Shown here piece by piece: positions 10,853 to 20,590 of a DNA stretch of 30,511 nt (its first letter is position 1; every line of letters starts with the position of its first letter). A model generated the notes under the pieces. The model was not told the origin of the DNA and made no database searches. It saw only the letters and a program-made list of their open reading frames with translations. The DNA comes from Chara braunii (lineage: Eukaryota > Streptophyta > Charophyceae > Charales > Characeae): contig BFEA01000278.1 in assembly GCA_003427395.1 (NCBI GenBank), positions 1,344,917-1,375,427 on the forward strand. Reading direction: 5' to 3'. The translations under genes were made by a program, and so were the position numbers.

Positions 10853-11728
10853 TGCGAGTACCGCACCGCGATAGGACATTATGTGCGCGCATGCCCAAAG
10901 CTCAACCATGATATTCTGAAAAGAAGGTGTACCAGGTCATTAAAGGGGGAGATATTTGGACCACAAGGGGAACGGGTGAACTGGAACTCTCCAGGAGGGA
11001 TGCGGCGAGCCATTATCATGCTCAACGGTCTCGAAATAACAGTCGTAGAAGCCGAATCGGTGGGCGAGATCATCTGGGATCAGCTCCGGGGGCGCGGGCC
11101 GCAGGCCAACTTTATTTTGGAAAGTGGCGAACGTGATAGGGTGAACGCAACCACTCGACAAGGAACGGCCGGGAGAAGGATTATTCGTGACACCATTATG
11201 GAGGAGGTTGCCGGAAGCTCCGAACCCCAAGCAGAGCCTGAGGCCGAGGAACCAGAGAAAGTCTATGGGAAGCCTAGGGAAGAGGAGCCTGCGGACAAGG
11301 TTACCGCCGCTAAGAAGAAGTTTAGGTATCAAATCCCAATCTTAACCTTGCCTGAGATCGACGACACCATTGGCAAGTTACTAGGAACCATGGTGCCGGT
11401 GTCTTTTCAGACCATGCTGCAGGCTAGCCCTAGGTTGCTCTAAGGGCTCAGACAGCTGTTGACTCGGAGGCGACTAGAAATAGGCGACAACCCCGAATTA
11501 CCAGAAGGGGAGAGGGAGGAGGAATCTCCGCAAGAAGTGGCTAACCTTCAGAGGAGTCACGAGGACTTGGAGGATCTCGAAAAAGCCTTTGCAGACATTC
11601 GTTTGAGCTTGCCCGACCGGGACGGCGGCGAAGTCATAAGATCACCACCCGAGACAAAGCTTAACTTTCATGCACTGCTCGTAGGGAAACTGAAAATTCA
11701 GATCAGGAGTCATCATACCGTGCATTAG
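10853..11728 (+). pseudogene. Gag C-terminus / Gag-Pol linker with damaged zinc knuckle
   Basis: At 10853-10894 the frame reads CEYRTAIGHYVRAC, which has the CX2CX4HX4C spacing of a retroviral zinc knuckle but with Arg in place of the second Cys. The frame then continues to 11443, and after one stop (11441-11443) to 11728. It holds a moderately conserved block (GERVNWNSPGGMRRAI) and a long acidic linker rich in E and P. It differs in frame from the preceding Gag segment, so another frameshift lies between 10811 and 10853. It leads directly into the protease. Confidence 0.7.
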
Positions 11729-12132
11729 TAGACGGGGGAGCAGAAACCACTCTCACAAGAAGAGATTTCGCAACGATCACGGGATGTACGGTAAACAAGG
11801 AAGTAACAGGGAGCATCCGGGGGGCTGGCGGGGAAATCCCATTCACTGGGTACGTCACGAAGTGTGCTGTGAAGGCAGGAGTCAGGGAATCGATCTGATC
11901 TTTTCAGCGGATGACCGTAATGGAGGAAATTGACCACGGCATAATCCTCGGGAGACCGTGGTGCGCGAACGTGGATATGATAGGCATGCATTTGCACGAT
12001 GGCTCATACATGGTAGACATAGAGGACCCTGTGACCGGCCGGGGAGAGCTCCTCCGACTCCTTGGAACGGGAGGAGACCCCCCAAAAGGGAAATTGGCAA
12101 CATGGTCACCATCGTTCGAGGATAGCACGTGA
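11700..12132 (+). pseudogene. Retroelement aspartic protease (outer element)
   Basis: The active-site region reads RALVDGGAETTLTRRDFATI (Asp codon 11731-11733), and the second signature is GIILGRPWCANVDMIGMHL (about 11938-11992), matching the ILG motif of retropepsins. The family motif is D-S/T-G-A; here it is D-G-G-A, so the hydroxyl residue is missing. A TGA follows AGVRES I at about 11896 and breaks the frame between the two halves. The enzyme would cleave the Gag-Pol polyprotein. It ends at a TGA at 12130-12132. Confidence 0.75.
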
Positions 12133-12150
12133 AAAGGGGCTTTAGCACGG

Positions 12151-12588
12151 ATGGAGGGTATGAGAGAAAGGGTAGAAAACATGATTGAGGAAGCATTCAA
12201 CAAGAAGGAGTGGGTCAAGATGGGCCTGCCCCAGAAGAAGAGGAGGCAGGAGGACAAGGTCCTAGGTGTTCTGGTAGCGGAAAATGAGTCAGAGGTCGAA
12301 CTTGGTGCTAGCCTGCCCAAACGGAAAGAAGTACGCATAGACGTGCCGAAAATCGCACTCGAGATCCCCGATCTATTGCAACTCATCAAGGCCGTCAGAT
12401 ACCACAAGGTAGGAGTGGATTCGGCAGCCTTGGCCAAGTTCGAAAGAGAGGTGCAAAAGGGATATTGCCTTAATGGGAAACTAATTAGTATTCAACCACA
12501 AGTCGTAGAGCCGACGGGGGCAATTCTGACTGTTCATTTTTTAGGAGAAAGATCCGGGAAGGAAGTGTTCGAAAGTACAAGACTGTAG
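12151..12588 (+). pseudogene. Pol spacer between protease and RT
   Basis: 145-codon open frame, in the same frame as the protease. It is mostly charged (EEAFNKKEWVKMGLPQKKRR, then KVLGVLVAENESEVELG) and ends in a TAG at 12586-12588. Segments such as IALEIPDLLQLIKAVRYHK may be helical. No known domain is recognised. Its position fits the protease-RT connector of gypsy polyproteins. Confidence 0.55.
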
Positions 12589-12641
12589 GGAAGAAAGCAA
12601 AACCGGTCTCGATCCTGCTAGAGACATCAAAGGAAGAGGCT

Positions 12642-14546
12642 ATGGAAAAGGAGGAAGAGGTCCTTCGAGTGATCCGAGAAAGAAAGGTGACGGAGGGACA
12701 TCGGATACCAAATGAGGTAGCGGACACAATGAAGATAGGGACAGACAGGTTCTTAACGGAAGAAGAAACCCGCCTGATCAAAAGGACCTGCCAGGAGTTT
12801 CACCTGACGTTTGTCTTTAGTGATCACCAGAAGGGACGACTGAATGCGAAGCTGATCCCTCCGGTCAGAATCCACACAGTGGAACATGAGCGTTGGAATG
12901 ATAAGGGACCATGCTATGAATTTGGGATAGCAAGAGAAGTAACAGACCTCCTCCGAGCAAAGATGGACTCCTTCGTTGCGGAACCTACGGCATCGTCATA
13001 CGCAAATCGGTGGTTCGTCTTTCGGAAGCCTAACAAGACACTAAGGTGGATTCAGGACCTGCAGAAGTTGAATGCGATAACCATCCGGGATGCTGACTCG
13101 CTACCTCAGGCTGACTTATTAGCACAATCGCACGCCGGTCGGAGCATTTACTCCCTGATAGATCTGTACTCAGGGTACGACCAGCTTCCATTGGATGTTC
13201 GGGACAGGCCATACACCGCTATGCATACCCCCGTAGGCCAGTTACAAATGCAAGTGACACATATGAGATTCACAAACGCCGTGACCGAAGCGCAACGCAG
13301 GATGCTCGCCGTGGCCGGGGACATGTTCCCAGAAAAATGTGAACCTTACATCGATGACAATACGATCAAAGGCGTGCAGGAGAAGGATGAGACGGAAGTC
13401 CAGCCAGGGATCTGAAGTTTTGTGTGGGACCACCTGCAGGACATCAAGGACTTACTCCGACGGTTTCTAGTATACAACATTACGGCTACTGGACCGAAGA
13501 GTATCCTAGCAGTACCGGAGGTAACTATACTAGGATTTCGTTGCGGTTCTTACGGCAAGAAGCCGGATCCGGCAAAAACCGACAAGATATCACAATGGCC
13601 GACACCGTTGCGCACGACAACGGAGGTAAGGGCATTCCTAGGCGTAGTCGGCTTTTGGGGGATCTTCATTAAGAACTTTGCGAAGATTGTTGAGCCTATC
13701 GCGGCTATGATCAGGGAAGAAAGAACCATGGATTGAACGGAGGAGCGAGAAGGAGTTGTCCAAAGGCTCAAGGACATATTGACATCTGAGACAGTCGCCC
13801 TGCCCGCGCCTTGTTTTAATGACGAAGTGGGACGACCCTTCATACTAGAGACGGATGGAGGACCTTTGGCCGTGGGAGGTGTGTTGATTCAAAGGGATGA
13901 GGGAGGAAAAGAGAGGCCGATTAGGTTCGAAAGTAGAACCCTGAACTCCGCAGAATGGCGGTACTCGCAATTCAAGAAGGAACTCCTAGCCATTCTGCAT
14001 TGCCTTAAGACCTTNCAGGCGTACCTATTTGGGAGGCGGTTCATCTTAAGGATCGATCCGACGAATATCGCAGGGGCTCTAAAGAATTACATGCCTATAG
14101 ATCCGATAGTAGGGAGATGGGAATAATTCATCTGGCAGTTCGATTACAAGATCGAACGGATTGCTGGAATCCGCAACAAGGCAGATGGGCTGAGTCGGGT
14201 TTGTTCCACTCCCGAAGGGCTGGAGGATGCAAAGCCCATAGACGCATTCCTCGAATACGAAGGAGGGACTCTTGCGGTGGATAACGAAATGATGAGTGAG
14301 GGATGCACCTCGGGAGAACTATTGATCCAGATTTTGGAGAAGGGGGCACCTGCCGTAGTAGCGGAACTTAGAGAAGGACCGGTTACCACTCGAGGACGCA
14401 GAGAAGAAAAAGACTTATGGGGAGCGATATTAGGACCGAAAGAGGAGTTAATGGCAATGGCGGTCGAGGGAGGCCGGGAGGCAGTGATGAGCTTAGTGGA
14501 ATCTTGGGAAAGGAAAGAGTTGCAATGGGTGGTAAACCAGATGTAG
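12642..14546 (+). pseudogene. Reverse transcriptase-RNase H (outer element)
   Basis: One + frame throughout, broken by TGA 13413-13415, TGA 13734-13736 and TAA 14124-14126, with an N at 14015. RT signatures: RWFVFRKPNKTLRWIQDLQK, the first catalytic Asp in SLIDLYSGYDQLPL (about 13150-13190), FTNAVTEAQRRM, and YIDD at 13347-13358. A connection segment follows with KTDKISQWPTPLRTTTEVRA and FLGVVGFWGIFIKNFAKIVE. RNase H begins about 13779 with ILETDGGPLAVGGVLIQ (Asp 13854-13856), SAEWRYSQFKKELLAI and FILRIDPTNIAGAL, and a tail FDYKIERIAGIRNKADGLSR. This order is diagnostic of Ty3/gypsy Pol. Catalytic residues survive, but the stops make it non-functional. Confidence 0.95.
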
Positions 14547-14559
14547 GAAGGAAAGGATT

Positions 14560-14975
14560 GGGGCCAGGACGGGGAGGAGTTTCTCTATGTCCAATCATAC
14601 GAAGGGCTCTTTCGAGAGATCGGGTTGTTGTTGGTAGGAAACAAACAACCTACAAAAGTCAGTATTAAGGCAAGAGAAGAAGCCGAGAGATACGTCCTAA
14701 GGGGCGGGCATTTGTTCCGAAGGGAGGAAGGTGCTATGCCTTGAAGGGTTGTGTGCGGAAGATTTAGGCAAGTAAACGTTATCCAGGCAATGCACGACGG
14801 GTTAGCTGGAGGTCATCGCTTGTCCATTGGAACACTTGCGAAGATAACGCCGCTCTATTATTGGCCAGGCATGGAAGGCATGGTCGCGCCAGACTTGCCT
14901 TATTTGCCAAGAACGAAGCTCGGTACGAGTCTTCGAGCCGCTTAGACCAACGCGGGTGCTAGGGCCGGGACATCT
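14560..14975 (+). pseudogene. Integrase N-terminal half, with HHCC finger (outer element)
   Basis: After RNase H a different frame gives VLRGGHLFRREEGAM, then QAMHDGLAGGHRLSIGTLA and YYWPGMEGM, the two His of an HHCC zinc-binding domain. A frameshift follows, and CLICQERSS supplies the two Cys (first Cys codon 14896-14898). The last codon is cut at 14975 by the nested LTR element. The remaining two bases plus base 20591 complete it in frame with the integrase core at 20592. Confidence 0.9.
14971..14975. other. Left target-site duplication CATCT
   Basis: CATCT immediately before the TGTTACG start of the 5' LTR is repeated immediately after the end of the 3' LTR (20586-20590). Five bp is the usual duplication length for LTR retrotransposon integration. 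Confidence 0.95.
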
Positions 14976-15454
14976 TGTTACGGACTTCGCTAGGGCTCGA
15001 TCCCTGGTCTATCTTTTGCTGTTTCGGCTGCATCCCGTTTTCGGCCTAGCACCCTTTTTCCAAACCCCTCCTTTGGTACCGTAGGATTTTGGACAACTGG
15101 CGCCATATTGCAATTCGGGCGTCACTTTCAAATACTGCATTTTTCAGTTCTGCCCTCGGGGCCTTTGCAGAAATGCCCCTGGTACCGTACGTGTCACCGG
15201 TACTTATACCGGCTCCCCGTACGGTACGGGGACNANTCTCGTANCAGTTCTCTGNTGTTGTACTTGTACTCAGTGTGACTTGCCGTTTCGGCATTGGGAA
15301 TCCAAGACTTCGACTTTGTGCCTTGCCACTGTGTCTGCGTCCAACCCTCAGTCTGAGTCCGTCGTGTCGAGTGAGTGAGTGTGTGTGTGTGCTCTCACTC
15401 TCTCCCTCTCTCTCTCCTCTCCCTCGGCTCACCCCCAGCCTCACTCCCGTTACA
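14976..15454 (+). repeat. 5' LTR of nested element
   Basis: 479 bp, TGTTACGG...CCGTTACA. It aligns without gaps to the 3' LTR. By eye I count about 18 differences, 15 of them transitions, apart from four N positions (15234, 15236, 15244, 15255). It contains a 6-bp-arm hairpin (15197-15212), a 17-bp palindrome (15215-15231) and short GT and CT runs near the 3' end. Confidence 0.97.
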
Positions 15455-15455
15455 C

Positions 15456-15467
15456 TGGTATCAGAGC
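15456..15467 (+). other. Primer-binding site, tRNA-iMet
   Basis: TGGTATCAGAGC begins one base after the 5' LTR. This is the standard site complementary to the 3' end of plant initiator methionine tRNA, which primes minus-strand synthesis. Confidence 0.95.
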
Positions 15468-15659
15468 GATTCGCTCCCCCTTCGTCGCCGTGACCTTCAG
15501 TGTCGTGCCACGTCATCACCGCCGTCATCAAGACCTCCGTCGCCGCTGTGCCACGACATCGTCGTCGTCGAGACCGTCGCCGCCGTGCCACGTCATCAGC
15601 GTCGTGCTCCTCGTTGCCGCCTTGATCCTTGATTGCCGCCATCGCCAGATAAGCAACAA

Positions 15660-15728
15660 ATTTTATTTATTTATTTATTCTTCCTATTCTTTCTTTCTTT
15701 CTTCTTCTTCTTCTTCTTCTTCTTCTCC
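15660..15728. repeat. Short low-complexity runs in the leader
   Basis: TTTA and TTTC repeats run into a TTC/TTCTTC tract in the untranslated leader of the nested element. Confidence 0.8.
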
Positions 15729-15911
15729 TTTCCCGCTGTCGCGATCCCCCGCCGACTCCGATTCCCGCCGACTCCGATTCCCGCCCCTCGGGATCCCATC
15801 TCCTTTCCCCCCCCCGCGCACACACGTGACTTCCTCCCCCCCGCGCGCACCTCCCTTCCGCTCCCGCTTCTACCTCCGCTCCCCCCTCACGATCCCGATA
15901 CCGCGCATCTC

Positions 15912-15912
<1 letters not shown>

Positions 15913-16002
<90 letters not shown>
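15913..16002. repeat. Poly(C) tract of 90 bases at gap edge
   Basis: Uninterrupted C run that ends directly at the N gap. It may be a genuine homopolymer in the leader that the assembly could not cross, or assembly inflation. The poly-proline and poly-glycine ORFs over it are artefacts. Confidence 0.95.
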
Positions 16003-16242
16003 NNNNNNNNNNNNNNNNNNNNNNNNNNNNNNNNNNNNNNNNNNNNNNNNNNNNNNNNNNNNNNNNNNNNNNNNNNNNNNNNNNNNNNNNNNNNNNNNNN
16101 NNNNNNNNNNNNNNNNNNNNNNNNNNNNNNNNNNNNNNNNNNNNNNNNNNNNNNNNNNNNNNNNNNNNNNNNNNNNNNNNNNNNNNNNNNNNNNNNNNNN
16201 NNNNNNNNNNNNNNNNNNNNNNNNNNNNNNNNNNNNNNNNNN
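16003..16242. other. Assembly gap (240 N)
   Basis: All N. It lies within the leader of the nested element, so the element's real length and leader content are unknown. Confidence 1.
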
Positions 16243-16324
16243 CCCTACCACGCGCAACCCGTGCGCGACCCCCGGGTCCGCTCTTCCACCCTGCGCGACT
16301 GTTCCCCCCCCCACGTCCCCGCCC

Positions 16325-16356
<32 letters not shown>

Positions 16357-16357
16357 C
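16325..16357. repeat. (ATC)n microsatellite
   Basis: About eleven consecutive ATC/TCA triplets in the leader of the nested element, just after the gap. Confidence 0.9.
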
Positions 16358-16429
16358 CAATCTACCCGTGCCCTACCTACCACGCTACCACCCAATCAAT
16401 AATAGATAGGATCGCTCCGCCCTCGATTT

Positions 16430-17515
16430 ACATCAAAATTCATTTTATTCATTTCTAGAATCTATTTTATATTCTTCTTTTTTGTACATTCAAAACTACT
16501 CAAACGTATATTCTTTCTCAAACGTATTTTCTTCTTTCGAAATTTTCGAAATACATAGGATTAAACATTCTCTCTTGACATTTCATCTTCGAAATTCGAA
16601 AATCAGTTTAATCAATTCTTTTTTCGAAAATTTTCAAAAATTTCAGAACTAATTAAATTCTTTTTCGACATTTCTTTTTCATAATTCGAAAACATTGCTT
16701 ATTCTTTTTCGGAATTTTTGTAATTTGGAAAATATTTTAGAATTAATCAAACTCTTTCCCTTTCGTAACTCGAAAGGCGTTATAATTTTTTCTTTTTCTT
16801 TTTCGACATTCTTTGAAATTCGAAACTACTTTCAATTCATTCGAAAATTTTAAAAATATTTTAGAACTTATTTAATTCTTTTTCAACATTTCTTTTTCAA
16901 CATTTCTTTTTCAACATTTCTTTTTCAAAACATTTTTACTTAATTTCTATTTTTATTTTTATTTTTTTCAAAAATTTTGAAAATACGTTAGAATTAATTA
17001 AATTATTTTTTTTTCCAAATATAATTTTGATTAAATTTTTTTTCCCAGTATTTTAATTCACAAATTTTTTTCGCAATTTTTGTTGAAATTCAAAATTTTT
17101 CTTACAATTCGAAAGTACTTTTTTTTAAAAAATATTATTCTAAACCGCTCAATTAATTTCGACTAAATTCAATTAATTCACGACTGAATTAATCTCTTTA
17201 TTCGAAATTAATTATCCTTTTTCTGAAATCGACATTTTTCTTTGAAAATTTTTTGCCAAATATTTTAAAAGTTTCCTCTTCCTAATTCTTTTCAGAATTT
17301 TATTTATTTATTTATTCGTTTTCCCCCCGTAATTCGAAAATATTTTCTTTCGAAATTTCACGTTCTCTTGTAAATAAATTTAAATCTATATCAAATTTTA
17401 TTTTTTCGAAATTAATTAACTCTTTCTGTTTAGCATTTATTTTGAAAAAAAAAAAAAAAAAAAACCTTGGGGATTATCTTTATTTTTGAATTTATTAATT
17501 AAAAAAAAAAAGGGA
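16430..17515. other. AT-rich, TTCGAA-studded leader
   Basis: About 1.1 kb of strongly AT-rich sequence between the primer site and gag, unlike the GC-rich DNA on both sides. TTCGAAA/TTTTCGAAA-type words recur many times, and TTTCTTTTTCAACA is repeated in tandem near 16880-16930. Poly(A) runs sit at about 17443-17463 and 17500-17511. No ORF of note. Confidence 0.8.
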
Positions 17516-17533
17516 TTCCCCCCCACCCTCCAC

Positions 17534-19120
17534 ATGCCACCACGCCAAACCAAGAACTCCCAACGTGTTTTCGCCGCCGCCACCGCTGCTGCTGCATCTT
17601 CCACCCCCGTTCAAGCCACGTCCTCCACCCCCTCTTCCCCCGACATGGCCGCATCCTCGATCAACATGTCTGACATCCGCACCGACTCAGTCGATAGCAT
17701 CGCCCGCAACCTCGCCGGCGAACAACCACCAGCAAACACCGCCACCCCCGACCTCTCTGCCATCCTCCACGCACTCAACACCTTCCAAACCTCCGTCACC
17801 GCCTCTCTCGACGACATAAAGGCCAACGTGTCATCTTTATGCGACCGCGTCACCACGCTCGAAGGGACCACCCCCCCCATCACGGTCGTCACCAGCGCGC
17901 AAACCACTCCAACCCCCATAGTGCAAACTACTCCAACCTCCGCAGTGCAAACCACTCCAATCTCCACAGACGCCTCTAGCAACACCCCCCCGCCGACCTC
18001 CTCCACTCCTACCACCTCTACTGCCATATCCACCAACCCTTCAATCCCCACCATCGTTCCGTTCCCTCCACCTCCTCCCTCATCCGGCGCATCCAGCACA
18101 CNNCCTCATTCCTCGCCCATCAAAGTCACCCCTCTTCCCCCCCCGCACTCCCAAACCCTCTCCCAACCCATCATGACCACCTCCACCATCCCCACCATCC
18201 GTCTCACCTATTCCCAAGTCACCTCTGGGGCCTTCCCCGCAATGCCACAACTTCCCCCCAACTACCTCCTTGAGGACAACAACCAAATCGACCACACCTG
18301 CTACGACACCACCCCAGATAACCTCTGCTTCAACACCCTCGCGCAGATCGTTCACCGCGACGGGGAAATCCCCCGTTCCTTCCGATCTGGNGAAATCATG
18401 TCCTTCTCCGGCCTCCCCCACGAGGACATTTTCCTCTTCCTAACCCAGCTTCAGAACTTTTTTCAGCTCCACCACATGCCCCTTGCCCACTGACTCCCCA
18501 TTGCCACCTCCCGCCTCCTCGGCAATGCAGGCAAATGGTGGATGGCTGAAGCTAGCAACCGNCGAGCCTCCGGAGGACCACGCTACACCTTCCTCCAATG
18601 GGCCACCCTCCTCACTGCCACCTTCCGCCCCCAGAAAACCATTGACGACTACCTTGAATAATTTTGCCACCTCCGCCAGACCGGTCCCACGGACCGCTTC
18701 GTCCAATACGTCCGCTCCCTCCGACACCACCTCCCCCACACCGTCATTCCCGACTGCTCATTCATCTCCCGCATCAAACGAGTATGCCACAAAGACCTTG
18801 CAACCGCCCTCGCCCACGAACCCGACATGCCCCTTGCTGACCTCCTCTCTCGCATGCTCCACCACTATCGACTCCTCCACCCCCACCACCAAGCTCCCCC
18901 CGGCACCTCCCGCACCCGCTTTTTCCACCACATCAGCCCCAAAGACACCACCTCCATCACTTCCTCAAACGAGTTCACCACATCTGACCCCGACGCATCT
19001 TTCGATTCACTCGACTCTTCATCCCTCACTTCCGAGGAACTCGATGTCGTCCAGTTCATGAGAATGGAGCGCAGAGATCGCAGCTCCCGACCACCCTCAT
19101 CTACCCCACCCTTCCCTTGA
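17534..19120 (+). pseudogene. gag: Gag of nested element, two premature stops
   Basis: ATG at 17534 (MPPRQTKNSQRVFAAAT) to TGA at 19118-19120, one frame, about 528 codons, interrupted only by TGA 18491-18493 and TAA 18659-18661. N-terminus: Ala/Ser/Thr/Pro-rich, then a short helical region (LHALNTFQTSVTASLDDIKA). A Thr/Pro-rich linker follows with three 8-residue repeats (about 17900-17965). The retrotransposon Gag core begins about 18395: EIMSFSGLPHEDIFLFLTQL, LGNAGKWWMAEASN, FLQWATLLTATFRP, then RFVQYVRSLRHHLP and DMPLADLLSRMLHHY. It ends in a Ser/Asp-rich tail. No zinc knuckle is visible. Codons strongly favour C in third position. Ambiguous bases at 18102-18103, 18391 and 18562. It would form particles using enzymes supplied in trans. 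Confidence 0.9.
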
Positions 19121-20091
19121 TCCTCATTCCTGATGTCTGATCTGCCCTTGCCCTCGCCCAGCCTTGTCCCATCTGTCCTCTCCACTACCTTGTCTCTCTT
19201 GTCCAATGCTTGTGAACTTGCGTGACGCCGACGATAAAGGATCTAATGGCAAGCGCACGAGGACGATGGCCTGTTGCCTCACTGTTCATGGAGATTATGC
19301 AGCTGGTTTGGCCTTCATGCTGTTTCATTGGCCGGCATCCCGACTCGCGGACTTACTGGAGCAGCAACTTGTGATATGGATCTTTGCATCATTCTGCGAC
19401 TTCCTTGCTTCCAGATCAGACCTCATTGCAGTTCGTGTACCGGACACACCCTAGCACTCGGACTTTGACACTTGAACTACTACTACGCTTCTTGGACTAC
19501 TACCTATCGCAGCTGCTGAAGACCGCTTCTACCACCTACTCCAAAGACCTGATCAAGACCGCTGCAGANCCCCTTTCAAGACACTTGGACACTTTGTTCC
19601 TAAATGAGATTCTGCTTCCGACTCCTTCGGACACACCAGCCTTCGCATCCTGAACAAACATTTTCATTTTTATTTTTCCTGACTTTGACAACCCTGTAGA
19701 ACATCATTAGCAGATCCTTGTTTCCCTAACCATTGTTCCCCATACCCACTAGAACATCAATAGAAGTTCCCTGTTCCCTGAACTCTGTTCCCCCTTAACC
19801 TATAGCGAACCATGCTGTCCCCTTAGTTCATCAGTAGAACCACCCTGCTCCCTATCTTCCCTTTAATTCATTTGTAGGACTACCCTGTTCCTTGCAACCC
19901 CCCCTAGTTCATCAGTAGGACAACTCTGTTCACCGGTACCAAACCCTGTTCCCTCTTACTCCCGCAGCCCATGCCACCCACATTATACCCCTCTTCCCTT
20001 TTCGACTTGTTAACCAGTGATCGGCCCCGTCCCGTCCTTCACAGATTTCAGCATTGCTTCATGATTTTTGGCAGTCGGGATGTTGCCTTCT
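19121..20091 (+). other. Post-gag region of nested element, no pol
   Basis: No frame gives RT, RNase H or integrase motifs. A stretch near 19300-19360 (GIPTRGLTGAATCDMDL, same frame as Gag) faintly recalls a retropepsin active site without its Asp; I treat it as unproven. About 19700-19950 holds five degenerate copies of a TTCATCAGTAGGAC...CTGTTCC block. Confidence 0.6.
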
Positions 20092-20106
20092 AGAGGGAGG
20101 GGATAG
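20092..20106 (+). other. Polypurine tract
   Basis: AGAGGGAGGGGATAG directly before the 3' LTR. It is the purine-rich primer for plus-strand synthesis, in the expected place. Confidence 0.85.
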
Positions 20107-20585
20107 TGTTACGAACTTCGCTAGGGCTCGATCCCTGGTCTATGTTTTGTTGTTTCGGCTGCATCCCGTTTTCGGCCTGGCACCCTTTTTCTAAACCCCT
20201 CCTTTGGTACCGTAGGATTTTGGACAACTGGCGCCATGCTGCAATTCGGGCGCCACTTTCAAATACTGCATTTTTCAGTTCTGCCCTCGGGGCCTTTGCA
20301 GAAATGCCCCTAATACCGTACATGTCACCGGTACTTATACCGGCTCCCCGTACGGTACGGGGACCAGTCTCGTACCAGTTCTCCGCTGCTGTACTTGTAC
20401 TCTGTGTGACTTGCCGTTTCGGCATTGGGAGTCCAAGACTTCGACTTTGTGCCTTGCCACTGTGTCTGCGTCCAACCCTCAGTCCGAGTCCGTCGTGTCG
20501 AGTGAGTGAGTGTGTGTGTGTGCTCTCACTCTCTCCCTCTCTCTCTCCTCTCCCTCGGCTCCCCCTCAGCCTCACTCCCGTTACA
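20107..20585 (+). repeat. 3' LTR of nested element
   Basis: 479 bp, same length as the 5' LTR, ending CCGTTACA. The hairpin (20328-20343) and the palindrome (20346-20362) are identical to those in the 5' LTR. Confidence 0.97.
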
Positions 20586-20590
20586 CATCT
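20586..20590. other. Right target-site duplication CATCT
   Basis: Second copy of the CATCT at 14971-14975. Removing 14976-20590 restores an uninterrupted integrase frame across the junction. Confidence 0.95.

Larger units (their letters stand above)
14976..20585 (+). mobile_element. Nested LTR retrotransposon, gag-only, non-autonomous
   Basis: 5610 bp as assembled; the true length is unknown because of a 240-N gap. It has two 479-bp LTRs, a 5-bp target duplication, a tRNA-iMet primer site, a polypurine tract and one long Gag frame on the + strand. I find no protease, RT, RNase H or integrase after gag. It would depend on enzymes from another element, like the plant TR-GAG class. It lies within the integrase gene of the older gypsy element, so it is younger than that copy. 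Confidence 0.93.

Noticed and set aside
15379-16458. Long poly-proline/poly-glycine ORFs over the C run and N gap
   Set aside because: They arise from the homopolymer and N bases inside the LTR and leader; no start, domain or codon signal.
19274-19468. Protease remnant in the inner element
   Set aside because: GLTGAATCD faintly resembles a retropepsin site but the catalytic Asp is absent and no flap or ILG motif follows.
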